From contig NC_090989.1 of the NCBI RefSeq assembly GCF_041146395.1, positions 286,737,343 through 286,801,342 of the forward strand: DNA of 64,000 nucleotides. Direction: 5' to 3'. This DNA comes from Eulemur rufifrons. Taxonomy: Eukaryota > Chordata > Mammalia > Primates > Lemuridae. Within the stretch, counting starts at the first letter, position 1, and each line of letters opens with the position of its first letter. Below, in pieces: positions 1 through 10,685 of the stretch. Position numbers and translations under genes: made by a program. The notes beneath the pieces are model-generated. The model had not been told where the DNA came from. It did not search any database and saw only the letters and a list, made by a program, of their open reading frames with translations.

Positions 1-1005
1 TCCTTTGGGTAGTTACCCAGGAGTGGGCTTGCTGGATTGAATGGTAGGTCTACATTTCTTTCTTTGAGGATTGCCCATAATGTTTTCCATAGAGGTTCTA
101 CTAGTTTGCAGACCCAGCAGAGTATCGGCGCTCCTTTCTCTATGCTTCTGTGGCAGCATCTGTTGTTTTTTGTCTTTTTAATAATGGCTATTCTGATTGG
201 GGTGAGACGGTATCTTACTGTAGTTTTAATTTGCATTTGTCTGTGATTAACGATGTTTAGCAGTTTTTCATGTTTTTTGGCAATTTGTCTATCTTCTTTT
301 CAGAAACTTCTGTTCTGGTCTTTTGCCCACTTTTTGATGAAGGTGTTATTCTTTTCTTGCTGATTTGTTTGGGTCTTTGCATATTCTGGATATCATCTTT
401 TGTCAGGTGCATAGTTGCAAATATTTTGTCCTATTCTGTAGGTTGTGTATTCACTGTGTTGATTATTTCCTTTGCTGTGCAGAAGTTTTCTAATTTAATT
501 AAGTCCCATTGATTTATTTTTGTTGTTGCTATGTTTGTCTTTGGGGTGTTAGTCATAAATTCTTTGACTTGGCTGATGCCTAAAATGTTTTTCCTACTTT
601 TTTTCTAGAATTTTTATGGTTTCATGCTTTTCATTTAAATCTTCAATCCATCTTGAATTGATTTTTGTATTTAGTGAGAGAGCAATCCTGTTTCTCTCTT
701 CTTCATATGAATATCCAATTTTTCCAGCACTACTTATTGAATAGGGCTTCCTTTCCTCAGTGTATGTTTTCTGCTTTGTCAAAAATCAGTTGGTGCTAGG
801 TAGATGGTTTTATGTCTGGGTTCTCTATTTTGTTCCCTTGGATTAGTCACAGTTTTTTACACCAGGACCATGGTGTTTTCCTTACTATGGCCTTGTAGTA
901 TAATTTGACGTCAGGTAATGTCATACCTCCAGATTTGTTGTTCAGTATAATGTTGCATGCAGAGGTGAAAGTGAGCATGTTTGCTTTGTCCCTGATCTTA
1001 GTGGC
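1..1005 (-). mobile_element. L1 LINE fragment, antisense (ORF2 3' part)
   Basis: The plus strand reads as the reverse complement of the C-terminal part of L1 ORF2. Recognisable landmarks follow in L1 order: the 'gggtagttacccaggagtggg' type segment, the 'gcccactttttgatga' segment, 'tttgctgtgcagaag', 'tcttgaattgatttttgta' and 'ccttgtagtataatttga'. The fragment enters from outside the window and is broken by many stops, so it is a dead copy. The right edge is uncertain because the sequence fades into a TTAGGG-like stretch. Confidence 0.9.
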
Positions 1006-1013
1006 AAAAGCTG

Positions 1014-1048
1014 CGGTTAGGGGTTAGGGTTTTTAGAGTTAGGGTTCC
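1014..1048 (+). repeat. Short TTAGGG-like degenerate stretch
   Basis: Three imperfect TTAGGG hexamers (GGTTAGGGG, TTAGGGTTTTTAGAG, TTAGGGTTCC) occur within 35 bases at the end of the L1 fragment. This could be a tiny interstitial telomere-like tract or chance. It is too short and impure to call a telomeric repeat. Confidence 0.3.
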
Positions 1049-1104
1049 TGTTACAGTTGGGATTGGGTCCTGTTAATAATTATCTTGTGGTCACAAGGAT
1101 TCTG

Positions 1105-1449
1105 GTTTTTTGTTTTTTTTTTTTTTTTGAGACAGAGTCTCACTCTGTTGCCCAGGCTAGAGTGAGTGCCGTGGCGTCAGCCTAGCTCACAGCAACCTCA
1201 AACTCCTGAGCTCAAGGGATCCTCCTGTCTCAGCCTCCCGAGTAGTTGGGACTACAGGCATGCACCACCATGCCCGGCTAATTTTTTCTATATATATTTT
1301 TAGCTGTCCATATAATTTCTTTCTATTTTTTAGTAGAGATGGGGTCTCGCTCTTGCTCAGGCTGATCTCCAACTCCTGAGCTCAAACGATCCACCCACCT
1401 CAGCCTCCCAGAGTGCTAGGATTACAGGCGTGAGCCACTGCGCCCGGCC
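1105..1449 (-). mobile_element. Alu SINE, lemur type, antisense
   Basis: A T-run begins a full-length antisense Alu: GAGACAGAGTCTCACTCTG, the left-arm B-box region, CTATATATATTTTTAG middle region, TAGTAGAGATGGGGTCTCGC and the terminal GCGCCCGGCC. The CTATATAT/TGTCCATATAA middle is typical of strepsirrhine Alus. A 10-bp target-site duplication, AAGGATTCTG, flanks it at 1095-1104 and 1450-1459. Confidence 0.95.
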
Positions 1450-1459
1450 AAGGATTCTG

Positions 1460-2057
1460 TTTTGTTAGTTTTATGATCTCTGGTTTTTGTTGTTTCTTTT
1501 TTTAAACATAGATACTTGTCAATTGTATCTAAACTCCTGGAACTCAGTTGTAAGGTTTCTATGAGGTTTGCTTGGCTAAGAGGGGTCCATTCATTTGGCT
1601 TGGGGCTTAGGGTTTTATTTTACTTTACTTTACCATGCTTTCACTAGTATAATTTAGTAATGCTTTCTTTATGTATGCATGGGAGGAAACAGCCAGGAAA
1701 AATAAGTAAATCTCCAAGAGGTGGCTCTGAGTTCAGGCTTACACACTACCTTCAAGTGAAACAAAGAAAGAATGGGTGTGGTTGGGGTCAGCAGTGGGGA
1801 GGTAACCAGGAAAAGCAAGGTAAGCAAGAGCAAGCATTGTTGTTCAGACTTAAGTGGTGCCTTCCGCATTGCTAAGAATCCCTCATGATTTAGTCATCCT
1901 TCTCTTCTTGCTATGAGAGGGAGACATGTTTACAAATGGAAGTAGGTCTCCTTCACAGACGTAAATTTCCCTGACAGAAAGGTAACTTCCGGCCTGTTTT
2001 CAGAGCTTCTCCTGTGTCTGCAGTGTCTCAAAATAATCAGCTCAAAATAATCCTTAT
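1460..2057. other. No gene seen; unclassified AT-rich to mixed DNA
   Basis: About 600 bases between two Alus. I see no exon with splice sites and no recognisable repeat. Short open frames here, including the one at 1660-1875, have no protein-like features. Confidence 0.6.
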
Positions 2058-2312
2058 GCTGGGCTGGGCATGTTGGCTCATGCCTGTGATCCCAACATTT
2101 TGGGTGGCCAAGGCAGGAGGCTCCCTGGAGCCCAGGAGTTTCAAGGCTAGCCGGGGTAATATAGCGAGGACCCATCTGTACACACACATACAAAATTATT
2201 TGGCAGTGGTGGCTCATGCCTGTAGTCCCAGCTACTTGGGAGGCTGAGGATTGCTCCAGCCTGGAAGTTCAAGGTGGCAGTGATCCGTGTTCGTGCCACT
2301 GCACTCCCGCCT
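2058..2312 (+). mobile_element. Old Alu, sense, truncated at the TPPP exon
   Basis: GGCTGGGCATGTTGGCTCATG opens a diverged Alu. Its left and right arms are visible (AGGCTGAGGATTGCTCCAGCC, GCCACTGCACTCC). The usual Alu 3' segment (AGCCTGGGCAACAGAG and the A-tail) is missing; at about 2309-2316 the element passes directly into TPPP exon sequence. The two share a few bases (GCCTG) at the join. Confidence 0.85.
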
Positions 2313-2455
2313 GCGATGACCGGCGCCTTGCCCTCAACCAGCCAGTGCACCTCGTGGACCGCCTCCTGGGCACTCCTGTCTTTGAACCGCTTCTTGGCGA
2401 GCTCCTCCAGCGCCTCCTGGAACTGCTGGAAGGTGATGGTCTGGCAGGACTTCCC
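2311..2455 (-). pseudogene. TPPP: TPPP (p25-alpha) exon fragment
   Basis: On the minus strand a canonical acceptor (CCCGCCCACAG) opens a 145-base open exon. Its product starts [20 protein letters not shown], runs on through [13 protein letters not shown], and ends GKAPVIAG. This matches the conserved core of tubulin polymerization-promoting protein, which bundles microtubules in oligodendrocytes. TPPP2 and TPPP3 fit less well at KKRFKD and KAPVI. Because intron flank and splice acceptor are kept, this is a genomic duplicate, not an mRNA copy. The donor side reads GCAG/GC rather than /GT and runs straight into an Alu, and I find no other TPPP exons in the window. It is therefore most likely a dead fragment. 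If the real gene continues outside the window it would instead be one exon of it, but the Alu fusion argues against that. Confidence 0.75.
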
Positions 2456-5226
2456 CTGTGGGCGGGGCCTGGAAGCTGACAGGGGACAGGAGGGGAACAG
2501 CCCCCAGCTAAGTCCAAAGCCAGCGGGCCCAGGGCAAGGGGAGGGCCTTCTGCTCACCGAGGCACTTGCCAGCCCCGCTTGGGCCACAGTGAGACCTGGG
2601 GACAGTGAAATGGAAAGACCCCAGCAGTCTGGAGTCAGGGAAGGGAGGCTCCCTACTGCCCTTGGTGGGAGGAAGTGGCCGGCACCCCTGAAGAACTCGC
2701 CTCCCCGTGCTGCGTCCCCGAGCGCAGCGCTTCCCGGGTCCCCAGGGCCCCAGTGAACAGGCCCAGCGGACAAAGGCCGTTCAGAGGCTGTGCCCCGGGC
2801 GGCACCAAGCTCCCCACACCGGGTGTTCTCGGCTCTTCTGTCCAGTCCAGCTGAGTTCGTGTTTCTGTCACAGCAGGGCACTCCTCCGCCTCTCCTCGGG
2901 ACACTCCATGTGGGTGGCCACTTGTCGTGGCTACGGCCGCTGCCCCAGACAGGGAGAGCTTCCCAGGGCGGCACCAAGTGACACTGGCTGTCTGTGCCTC
3001 CCCCGCACACCCAGCAGGAGCCACAGCGCTGTCCCCGCACCCTGCGGGCACAGGCCACCCAGGGGCCAGGCACAGCCGGGCTGCTGAGCTCTAGCCCAGC
3101 CCAGGGGCCCAGCCTCAGGCTGCTCGCTGGCCCAGAATGTCACTGGGATGGGGTCTCGGACCCCAGTGAGGCCCCAGCCCCGCGAGGGTGCCGGGTGTGC
3201 CGGCCCTTCTTCTCGGCAACCTGGAGGCTGAAAGGGACGAAGCCCCGCAGGTCTCCTTCACTGTTCCCGCGGAAGTGAGAGGAGAAGGGCGGAGCTGGTG
3301 TCCCGAGCAGGTGTCCCCAGGACATCTGCACACGCCCAAGGACAGCCCTCGCCAGGGAGCACACCCTGGGACCCCACTGCTTGCCAGAACCAGGTGTGGC
3401 CTCGGATCCACTTGGAGACCAGGGGTGGGCAGTGAATGGGACAGGACAGGCAGGAGAGGGGAGTCCGGGCAAGGAGTCTTCCAGGAAGGGAAACTGAGGA
3501 AGGCAGGCAGGCAGGGCCTGTGGCAGGGGCGGCTGGTGGCCATCTTCCACCCCCAGCCCCTCGGAAGGAGATATGGATGCGCAGGGCTTCCCTGGCCCAC
3601 AGAGGCCTCCCGGCACCCAGCCGCCTGGTGCCCTGAGTCCCCAGGAACCGCACTTGGGGCTGAGAACAGGCTCACTACAGGGGTGACCACTGGAGCCACC
3701 TGCGCCCAGACCTAAGGTGAGAAAGCGAGGACAGCCGCTCCTTCTCAGGTTGTGGGGGCCGAGAGGAGACCCTGCCAGGTCACATGGCAATGCCCTGTCC
3801 CTGCGTGGGAGCATCAGGATGGGAAGGTGGAACGTTCCAGCACTCGAGTCACCCACCAAGGCTGTCCTCACTGGCCTGTTATCCAGCCCACAGATGCCCG
3901 GGCACCTGGGACGCCCAGGAGCACCAGTTACATCACTAGTTGGACACAGAGAGGGGACGGAGCCGCAAGAGAGCACGAAGACCTGTCTGCAGGTGGCACT
4001 ACAGCCCAGGGCCTCGTGCTCGAGACCCACAAAGGCAGCAGAGGATGATTGGATGCTGAACCAGAGAAGGGGTGAGGGGTGGTGGTGTCCAACAGGCCGT
4101 GCCACCTGCGAGGACCAGCACTGATGCCTCGGGAACCTGGGGGCAGCGTGGCCACCACAGCGGCCGGGCCTCAGCTTCCTCTTAGCCCCTCTGGGGTCTG
4201 CTTCTGCAGCCACCGCCCAGACTGACCCTAACTCTTGCTGTTCTGAGAAGTCCCCTCCATAGCGCAGGCAAGGCACAGAGCAGGAGAGCACACGTGGGTG
4301 GGGTCACCCCGGGCCAGTCCTGTGACTCAGTTTCTTTTTACATCCATTGTGGCTGGCTGCGCTTTCTTTATGGCCTACGGAGCCCTGGGCACCTGCCTTC
4401 TGGAAGTTAGTATTGACAATATAAACCAGGTAGTGAAAAGATCAACCCGGTTGTGTTCCTTTTACCATTTTAGTCAAAAGGTGACTCATTGGTCCGTTTT
4501 TCAAAACGAGTACGAGTGCTCTTGACATAAATTCAGTGATTTTATCAATAGAATCACAGCTAGAGGTGGCTTCGGCTTTGGGAGCAGAATTATTCCAGGA
4601 CAAGCAGGCAGGCAGTCGCTGTCTAGGGAGCTAAGCGAGTCCCCTGCCCAGAGGAGAACCCGGCCGGCCGTGCAGCGCCCCCAAAAGCCCAGCCCCACTC
4701 CCGGACAGGGCCCCGGTGTCACGCCAGGAGCAGCCAGCTCATGAAGATCATTCCTGACTGTCTGCGAACGGAATTGATTTTAGATGGCAGGTGTGTCATT
4801 TCCTAGCAGGCAGTCAGCTCAGTCTGCACTTAGAAAATCACCTAAAATAGTGGCATAGGGCCTTGCTCAGCTAGGAAAATTAGATCCTGGTTTGGGAATT
4901 AGTGGCCCTTCACCAGCCATGGCCACCTGACCAGTGCGCCCTTTGACCCTGCTCTGGGAGCTTGGTCCATTGACAGGACCTGGACAACTTCCATGGATTT
5001 ACCTTCCAGTTTTTAAGGACCGATTCGCCATCAGTGAATGAACTTCTTTGCAGAAGTTGTGTTTGTAAAACCGGGTGGCTTAAAAAACAGGAGCTTCCTG
5101 TCTTCCGGCCAGCAGGCCAAACATCCAGGGCCATGTGCTCCCTGGAGGCTCCAGGGAAGGACCCTTCCTTGTCTCCAGCGTCTGGTGGCTCCCTGCATCC
5201 TGGGCTTGGGGCCACCAGCTCCTCCT
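2456..5226. other. GC-rich DNA without a recognisable gene (probably duplicated TPPP intron)
   Basis: The composition is GC-rich with many CpG and G/C runs, which create long open frames on both strands (for example 3140-4291 minus). These frames overlap each other in several phases, lack conserved motifs and are rich in P, G, R and S, so I treat them as by-products of composition. The position upstream of the TPPP acceptor suggests TPPP intron, but I cannot confirm that by reading. Confidence 0.5.
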
Positions 5227-5635
5227 CTGCTCTGTCCTCATGGGGCCTCCTCCTGGGGTGTCTGTTAAAAGGACACTTGTCACTGGATTTAGGGGCCTCC
5301 ATCTCAAGATCATTAACTTAATTACTTCTACAAAGACCCTATTTTAATATAAGTTCCTATTCTGAGGTCCCTGTGGACGCGAATTTGGGGGGCGCTATCA
5401 CACCAGCTCTACCAGCGGCACGAGCAGTTGCCGGGGGTGTTCACCGGAGGGCCAGGTCCGCAATTGCCCTGCTCAGCTCCCTGCCCAGAGTTCCTGTGCA
5501 CAGCTGGGAGCTCAGAGGTCCCCGCAGGAGGCCGGCTCTCAAGCGTGCCCATTCCCCTGCCCTCTGCCCACACCTGAGCTGGCTGGGCCAGGCCCACTCC
5601 CTGCCTGTCAGGTTCTGGACTCTGTGGCTGGCCTT

Positions 5636-5742
5636 GCACCTCCTGAGAGAGACAGAGACAAGAGAGTGAGAGAGGCAGAGACGGAGAGAGAAGAGAGCAG
5701 GGGAGACAAAGAGGTGGAGATGGACACACACGCAGAGGAGGG
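5636..5742 (+). repeat. GA-rich simple repeat
   Basis: A purine tract of GAGAGACAGAGACAAGAGAG-type sequence, followed by CACACACGCAGAGGAGG. It is also present at 30296-30400 in the second duplicon copy, with length differences. Confidence 0.8.
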
Positions 5743-7865
5743 AGGGGGCAAGTAGGAGGTGTGGCCACCTGGGTGGCACAGCGACACCACATGACATCTT
5801 GGGAGTGCCACCTGCCCTGGAGCTACGTGGATGGAACGGACTCAGTTTTACTAAAGGATGGTCACAGAGGCCCACTGTCTTCCCCAACCATGTGAACCTG
5901 GTAGAAAGTCCCAGGGCCTTCCTGAACCAGCGGGATCTACACAGCCAGGTGTGGGGCAGGGCCTGGTGGGACCAAGCCTCCCAGGGAAGCCCAGAGAGGG
6001 GAGCGGGGGGACCTGTGTCCACACCTGTCCTACCCCTCTGCCCTCTGCAGCAGTGTGGGGGGGGACAGCTCTCCCTCCTGGAAGCCTCTCTGGCTGACCA
6101 GGCCCTGGGCTACTGCTTTGGGCCACGAGGGTGTCAGGACGCTGACTTGGCAGCGGGGTGGGGTGTGGCTGTGGGGTGCAGGAGTCTCGGGGACACAGGG
6201 CTCCTGGGCAGCTCCCTGTGCCCAATCCACAGGTATGGGACTGTGCAGGGGCTAAGGGGCTTCTGCTCCCCCCCCAGGCCCTGCAGGCCCCTCTCTGTCC
6301 CTCCTGCATGGTCTGACTCCCCCCTCAGCGTTCACCCCCTCCCCCGCCGGGGTCTCCGGGGTTTGGAGTTTCATTCCAGGTGGCCTGGGGCTGCTGGCAG
6401 TGGGCAGTCGGTCATGCTCGGCCACAGCAACGCCTGGACGTCTGTTCAGCCTCTCCCTGGAGAGGCAGCACCATTCACACCCTCCCCCTCCGCAGAGCCA
6501 AGGCAGGACCAGCCCCGTCGGACAACACCCAGCCCACAGCACACCTGGCCCCTGGCCCTGGGGTTTGGCTGCCCGCAGCCTCGGGCCTGCTGAGCCCCTC
6601 CCAGGGTCCTGGCCCAGGGCAGGCTCCGTCCTCAAGCGGCAGTGCCAGGGCCCTCTCACTGGAGCCATGTGGGGATCGAGCAGCCGGATGCCAGAACGGG
6701 GGCCTCTCGACCTGGTTCCTGTTTTGGGCACAGAACCACGCAGCTCAGTGCCTCGCTTGCCTGGTCCCAGCCCTGCCTGTGTTCCTGGGCCTCCCCAACA
6801 TGCCCCATCATTTTTTTTGGAGTAGGCAGCTGCTGGGGGTCAGGAGGCTGAGGTAATGTGGCAGCGATCAACAGCTCCTGCTTGTGAGCACTTGTGAGCA
6901 CCTTGCGAAGCACCTCAAAATCCACCAGGGACACAAAAGCCAAACTCAGGAGATGCTTGAGACACACATGGGGGCCTCTGACCCTGGCAGGTGGGGACTT
7001 AGTGGGAATTGGCTGGCCGCAGGGCAGACAGCTGACCCTCGACATCGGAAGGTGCCGAGTACATGCAGTAGGCTTACAGCAGGCCAACAGCCCCCCACGT
7101 GTCAGGGCTGCGAGCTGGCCCGACGCCTGCCAGCCTCAAGATGCCCAGGCCCCTGGAGAGGAAGCTACCTATGCTAGAGCACCGGCCTGGCCAAGCAGGG
7201 TCCTGGAGGGAAGCAGCAGAGGTGTTGGGGAGCAAGGGGAAGTGGCCCCTGGGATGTTCCAAAGTCCAGCCAAGGACACCGGCAGGAGGCAGTGGGGAGC
7301 TGTGCGGGTTGCAGGCAGGGGAGCCACGTGGCAGAGGAAGCCGGCACAGCTGGCAGCTTTCAAGCGGAATTGCAAAAGGCCACCAGCAGCTGTCCCTGTG
7401 GGGACTCAGGGTCCCTAGCCTTGAGCAAGGATTCTCAGCGGTGACTCCCCAGTGTCCCAGGAGGCTGTAGGAGGAGCCCTTTGATGAGCAGGAGCTGGGC
7501 AGCCTCTGCCAGGCACCGCGACCATTCAGCCCACTGCCGAGCAGGTGAGGTCCGTGCCCTCAGGGATCCAGTAGCTCCCGTGGGGCCCGGCCAAGGATGA
7601 GCTGCAGCCTGAGCGGGAGGTCTGGGGAGGGTGCAGGGTGGGGCCGGGCGGGCCCGAGGGTATGGACAGCTGGGGGCAAAGTCTGCGAGACCCACGCGTG
7701 CCGGGAACAGAAGTTTTCTAAAAAGGAGTCTGGAGGAAAGAGACTCATTCCAGAGACCCCACCTTCCGTGTGATAGGGTGGCCATTCCCGAGAGCACAAG
7801 GAAGGCTCAGGTTACACAGTGGAAGTTCCCGCCCAGGCTCCAGTCAGGTTCATTATACAAATGAG
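5743..7865. other. GC-rich left half of duplicon, no gene identified
   Basis: The sequence aligns with 30402-32530 throughout. Long frames are open in one or other copy but change phase between copies through small indels (for example around 6060 against 30715). That is not what a conserved protein would show. No splice-bounded exon with a recognisable product was found. Confidence 0.6.
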
Positions 7866-8190
7866 GGATTCACTGGCTTGGTCTGATAGACTAGTGCAGA
7901 TGAGTCCTGATTGGTCAATACAGATGAGTCTCATTGGTCAATGCAGCTGAGTCTGATTGGTCACTGTTGCTTACTTCTAATTGCTCAATGCAGCTGAGTC
8001 TGATTGGTCAATGCAGCTGAGTCTGATTGGTTAGTGTGACTGAGTTCTGATTAGTCAATGAGCTGTGTCAGATTGGACAGTGAGGCTGAGTCCTGATTGG
8101 CCAGTGCAGCTGAGTTTGATTGGTCAGTGAGGCTGAGTTCTGATAGGTCAGTTCACCTGAGTCTGATTGGTCAGTGTGGCTGAATCCTGA

Positions 8191-8395
8191 GCATTGAGCA
8201 TTCAGACTCAGCCACGTGGACCAATGCGGACTCAGCAGCACTGATCAATCAGACTCATCCACACTGACCAATCAGATTCAGCCACACTGACTAGTCAGAC
8301 GCAGCCGCATTGAGCAATCAGAATCAGCCACGTTGACCAATGAGAACTCAGTCGCACGGCCCATTCAGATTCAGCCACACTGACTAGTCACAGAC
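8191..8395 (-). repeat. Inverted block inside the CCAAT array
   Basis: Between about 8191 and 8395 the units read CACACTGACCAATCAGATTC, the opposite orientation to the rest. Both edges are palindromic. At 8175-8215 a GTGGCTGAATCCTGAGC-type arm faces GCATTCAGACTCAGCCAC, and the right edge is a longer hairpin. I do not see this block in the second copy of the array. Confidence 0.85.
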
Positions 8396-8451
8396 TAGTG
8401 AGTCTGTGAGTCACAGACTAGTCAGTGTGGCTGAATCTGATTGGGCCGTGC
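8354..8451. repeat. Long hairpin (36-bp inverted repeat)
   Basis: The left arm at 8354-8389 and the right arm at 8416-8451 are reverse complements with one mismatch (CCCATTC against CCCAATC). The 26-base spacer is itself partly palindromic: AGTCACAGACT occurs twice around AGTGAGTCTGTG. The arms consist of array units, so this is an inversion junction. Confidence 0.85.
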
Positions 8452-9760
8452 TGCTGAGTCCTGATTGGTCAACTGGCTGAGTCTGAATGGTCAATGCTGC
8501 TGCCTGTGATTAGTCAGTGTTGGTGAATATGATTTCTCAGTGTGGCTGAGTCCTCAAGGGTCAGTGTGGCTGAATCTGATTGGTCAGTGCTGCTGAGTCC
8601 TCATTGGTCAATGTGTCTGAGTCTGATTGCTCAATGCAGCTGCTGCTGATGAGTCAGTGTGGCTGAATCTGATTGGTCAGTGTGGCTGAGTCCTGACTAG
8701 TCAGTGTGGCTGAATATGATTGGTCAGAGCAGCTGAACGTGCTAGCTCAATGCGGCTGAATCTGATTGGTGAGTGTTTCTGAGTCATGATTGGTCAATGT
8801 GGCTGAGTTTGATTGGACAATTTTGTTTAATCCTGATTGTTCAATTTGGCTTAGTCTGCTCCGTGAATGTGACTGAGTCTGATTGGTCAGTGTGGCTGAA
8901 TTCTGATTGGTCAGTGGGGCTGAATCTGATTCGTCAATGTGCCTGAATCCTGATTTGTCAGCATGGCTGAATCTGATTGGTCAGTGCTGCTTAGGCCTGA
9001 TTAGTCAACCTGGCTGAGTCTGAATGCTCAATGCGGCTGCGTCTGATTAGTCAGTGTGGCTGAATCTAATTGGTCAGTGTGGCTGAATCTGGTCAGTGCG
9101 GCTGAACATGCTTTACCAATGCGGCTAAATCTGATTGGACAGTGCTGCTGAGTCCTGATTGGTCAATGTGGCTTAGTCTGATTCGTCAGTGTGGCTGAAT
9201 ATGATTGGTCAGTGCTGTTGAGTCCTGATTGGTCAGTGTGGCTGAGTCTGATTGGACAATTTGGTTTAGTCCTGATTGGTCAATTTGGCTGAGTCTGCTT
9301 CGTCAGTTTGGCTGAGTCTGATTAGTCAGTGTGGCTGAATCTGATTGGTCAGTGTGGCTGAGTCCTGACTAATCAGTGTGGCTGAATCTAGTAGTGCGGG
9401 TGAGTCCTGATTCGTCAACGTGGCTGAGTCTGATTGGTCAATGTGGCTGGTCTGATTCGTCAGTGTCGCTGAATCTTATTTGTCAGTGTGGCTGAGTCCT
9501 GACCAGTCAGTGTGGCTCAAACTGACTGGTCAGTGGTGCTGAGTCCTCATTGGTCAGCGTGGCTGAGTCCGAATGCTCAATGAGACTGCGTCTGATTAGT
9601 CAGTGTGGCTGAGTCTGATTGGTCAGTGTGGCTTAGTCCTGTTTGGTCAATGCAGCTGAGTCTGATTGGTTAATGCAGTTGAATGTGATTGGTCAGTGGT
9701 TGAGTCTGATTGGTCAGTGCAGCTGCGTTCTAATTCCTTAATGCAGCTGAGCTCCAGACG

Positions 9761-10560
9761 TGCTAAAGCTGATCCGAGGCTCAGGTTTCTGGGGAACTCC
9801 AGTGCGGTGCAGGCGCGGCATGGGCGCGGCCTCCAGTCAGCAAATGGCCTCGGGCTTCCATGTTAAAATCAGACTCTGTGATGCTCGGGGTCCGTCTTGA
9901 AGGATGGGCTTTCAGGTACAAATTTGTCCCCATTCTCTCTCTGAGCCGGACCCGTCCGGGACAGCGGCTGCAGCTGGCCCGGTCCCCCTAGTCCACAGGG
10001 GACCCCAGTGGCAGCACAGGGGCCGGAGAGCACCACCAGCCCTGTGCCTGGGAAGCGCCCAAGCGCCTGTGAAATACAGATCGGTTCCGGGTCGCATTGG
10101 CTGAGGGTCGGCGGCAGAGGGTCAGCCGGCGCGGTCCGGGGCCTCCCGCAGAGGCCTGTGACAACGGCTGAGGCAGGGTGAGGAGGACTCCGAGCCCAGC
10201 CCGGATGCGAGGAGGCTCATTAGGGCCCGAGGGGTGGGGTGTCAACGGGACCTGGAAACAGCTGAGAGCGGGAAATTGAGTCCAGTGCGTCGGGCCGGGG
10301 CCGGGAGGCTTTCTGAAGACGCGTCTGTCAGAGGGTCGCTGCCGCAAGATCTTAGGTTTGTCACGTGACCCAGGTGCGGCGGGAGTGTGGGCAGCGGCAG
10401 CTAGCCACCTGCGCGGCGGGGCTGCAACCACCGGCGAGGGCGTCTGGGGACCGCCGCTGCACCCTGGTGGCTGCAGCAGCTCTGTTCACGGCATGGGAAA
10501 GGTTTCTGACCACACGGTCATCCCAAGCAGAACCTCGTCCAACGCAGGACCACAGAAACC
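9761..10560. other. GC-rich right part of duplicon, no gene identified
   Basis: A CpG-rich stretch that aligns with 35140-35950. It contains GTCACGTGACC (an E-box-like palindrome) at about 10360 and many GC-rich words. Open frames are not conserved between the copies. Confidence 0.55.
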
Positions 10561-10685
10561 TTCCCCATCTCGCTCCTTCACTGGGGTCGACTCCTGGGGT
10601 GAATCGCGTCCTCGGGAGTGTACACAACTGTCGTCTTCACAACCTGAGGGTTATCATTGGTGTTGGATTGTGCGCAGATTCCCAC

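Larger units (their letters stand above)
7866..9760 (+). repeat. CCAAT-box minisatellite array, copy 1
   Basis: About 1.9 kb of diverged tandem units of 23-24 bases. Two alternating forms occur: one with GTGTGGCTGAATCTGATTGG and one with GTGGCTGAGTCCTGATTGG, both followed by TCA. The invariant core CTGATTGGTCA reads TGACCAATCAG on the minus strand, a near-ideal NF-Y (CCAAT) site. Most units keep the core; others carry ATTAGTCA or ATTGCTCA variants. Higher-order pairing of the two forms gives a period of about 47 bases. Part of the array (8191-8395) is inverted. Confidence 0.95.

Noticed and set aside
2147..4291. Long overlapping open frames (for example 3140-4291 minus, 2147-3073 minus)
   Set aside because: They overlap each other in several phases and on both strands in GC-rich DNA, are rich in P, G, R and S, and show no motifs. 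Only the TPPP exon inside 2311-2455 is supported.
8196..8451. Rho-independent terminator-like hairpin
   Set aside because: This is a eukaryotic window. The hairpin is an array inversion junction, not a bacterial terminator.
7866..9760. CRISPR-like repeat array
   Set aside because: Units are contiguous with no unique spacers and drift gradually. The surroundings are clearly primate, with Alu and L1. It is a minisatellite.
10560..10630. Retroviral primer-binding site (CTGGGGTCGACTCCTGGGG region)
   Set aside because: Some bases recall a TGGGG-type site, but the position and flanks do not fit an LTR border, and no LTR end was found.
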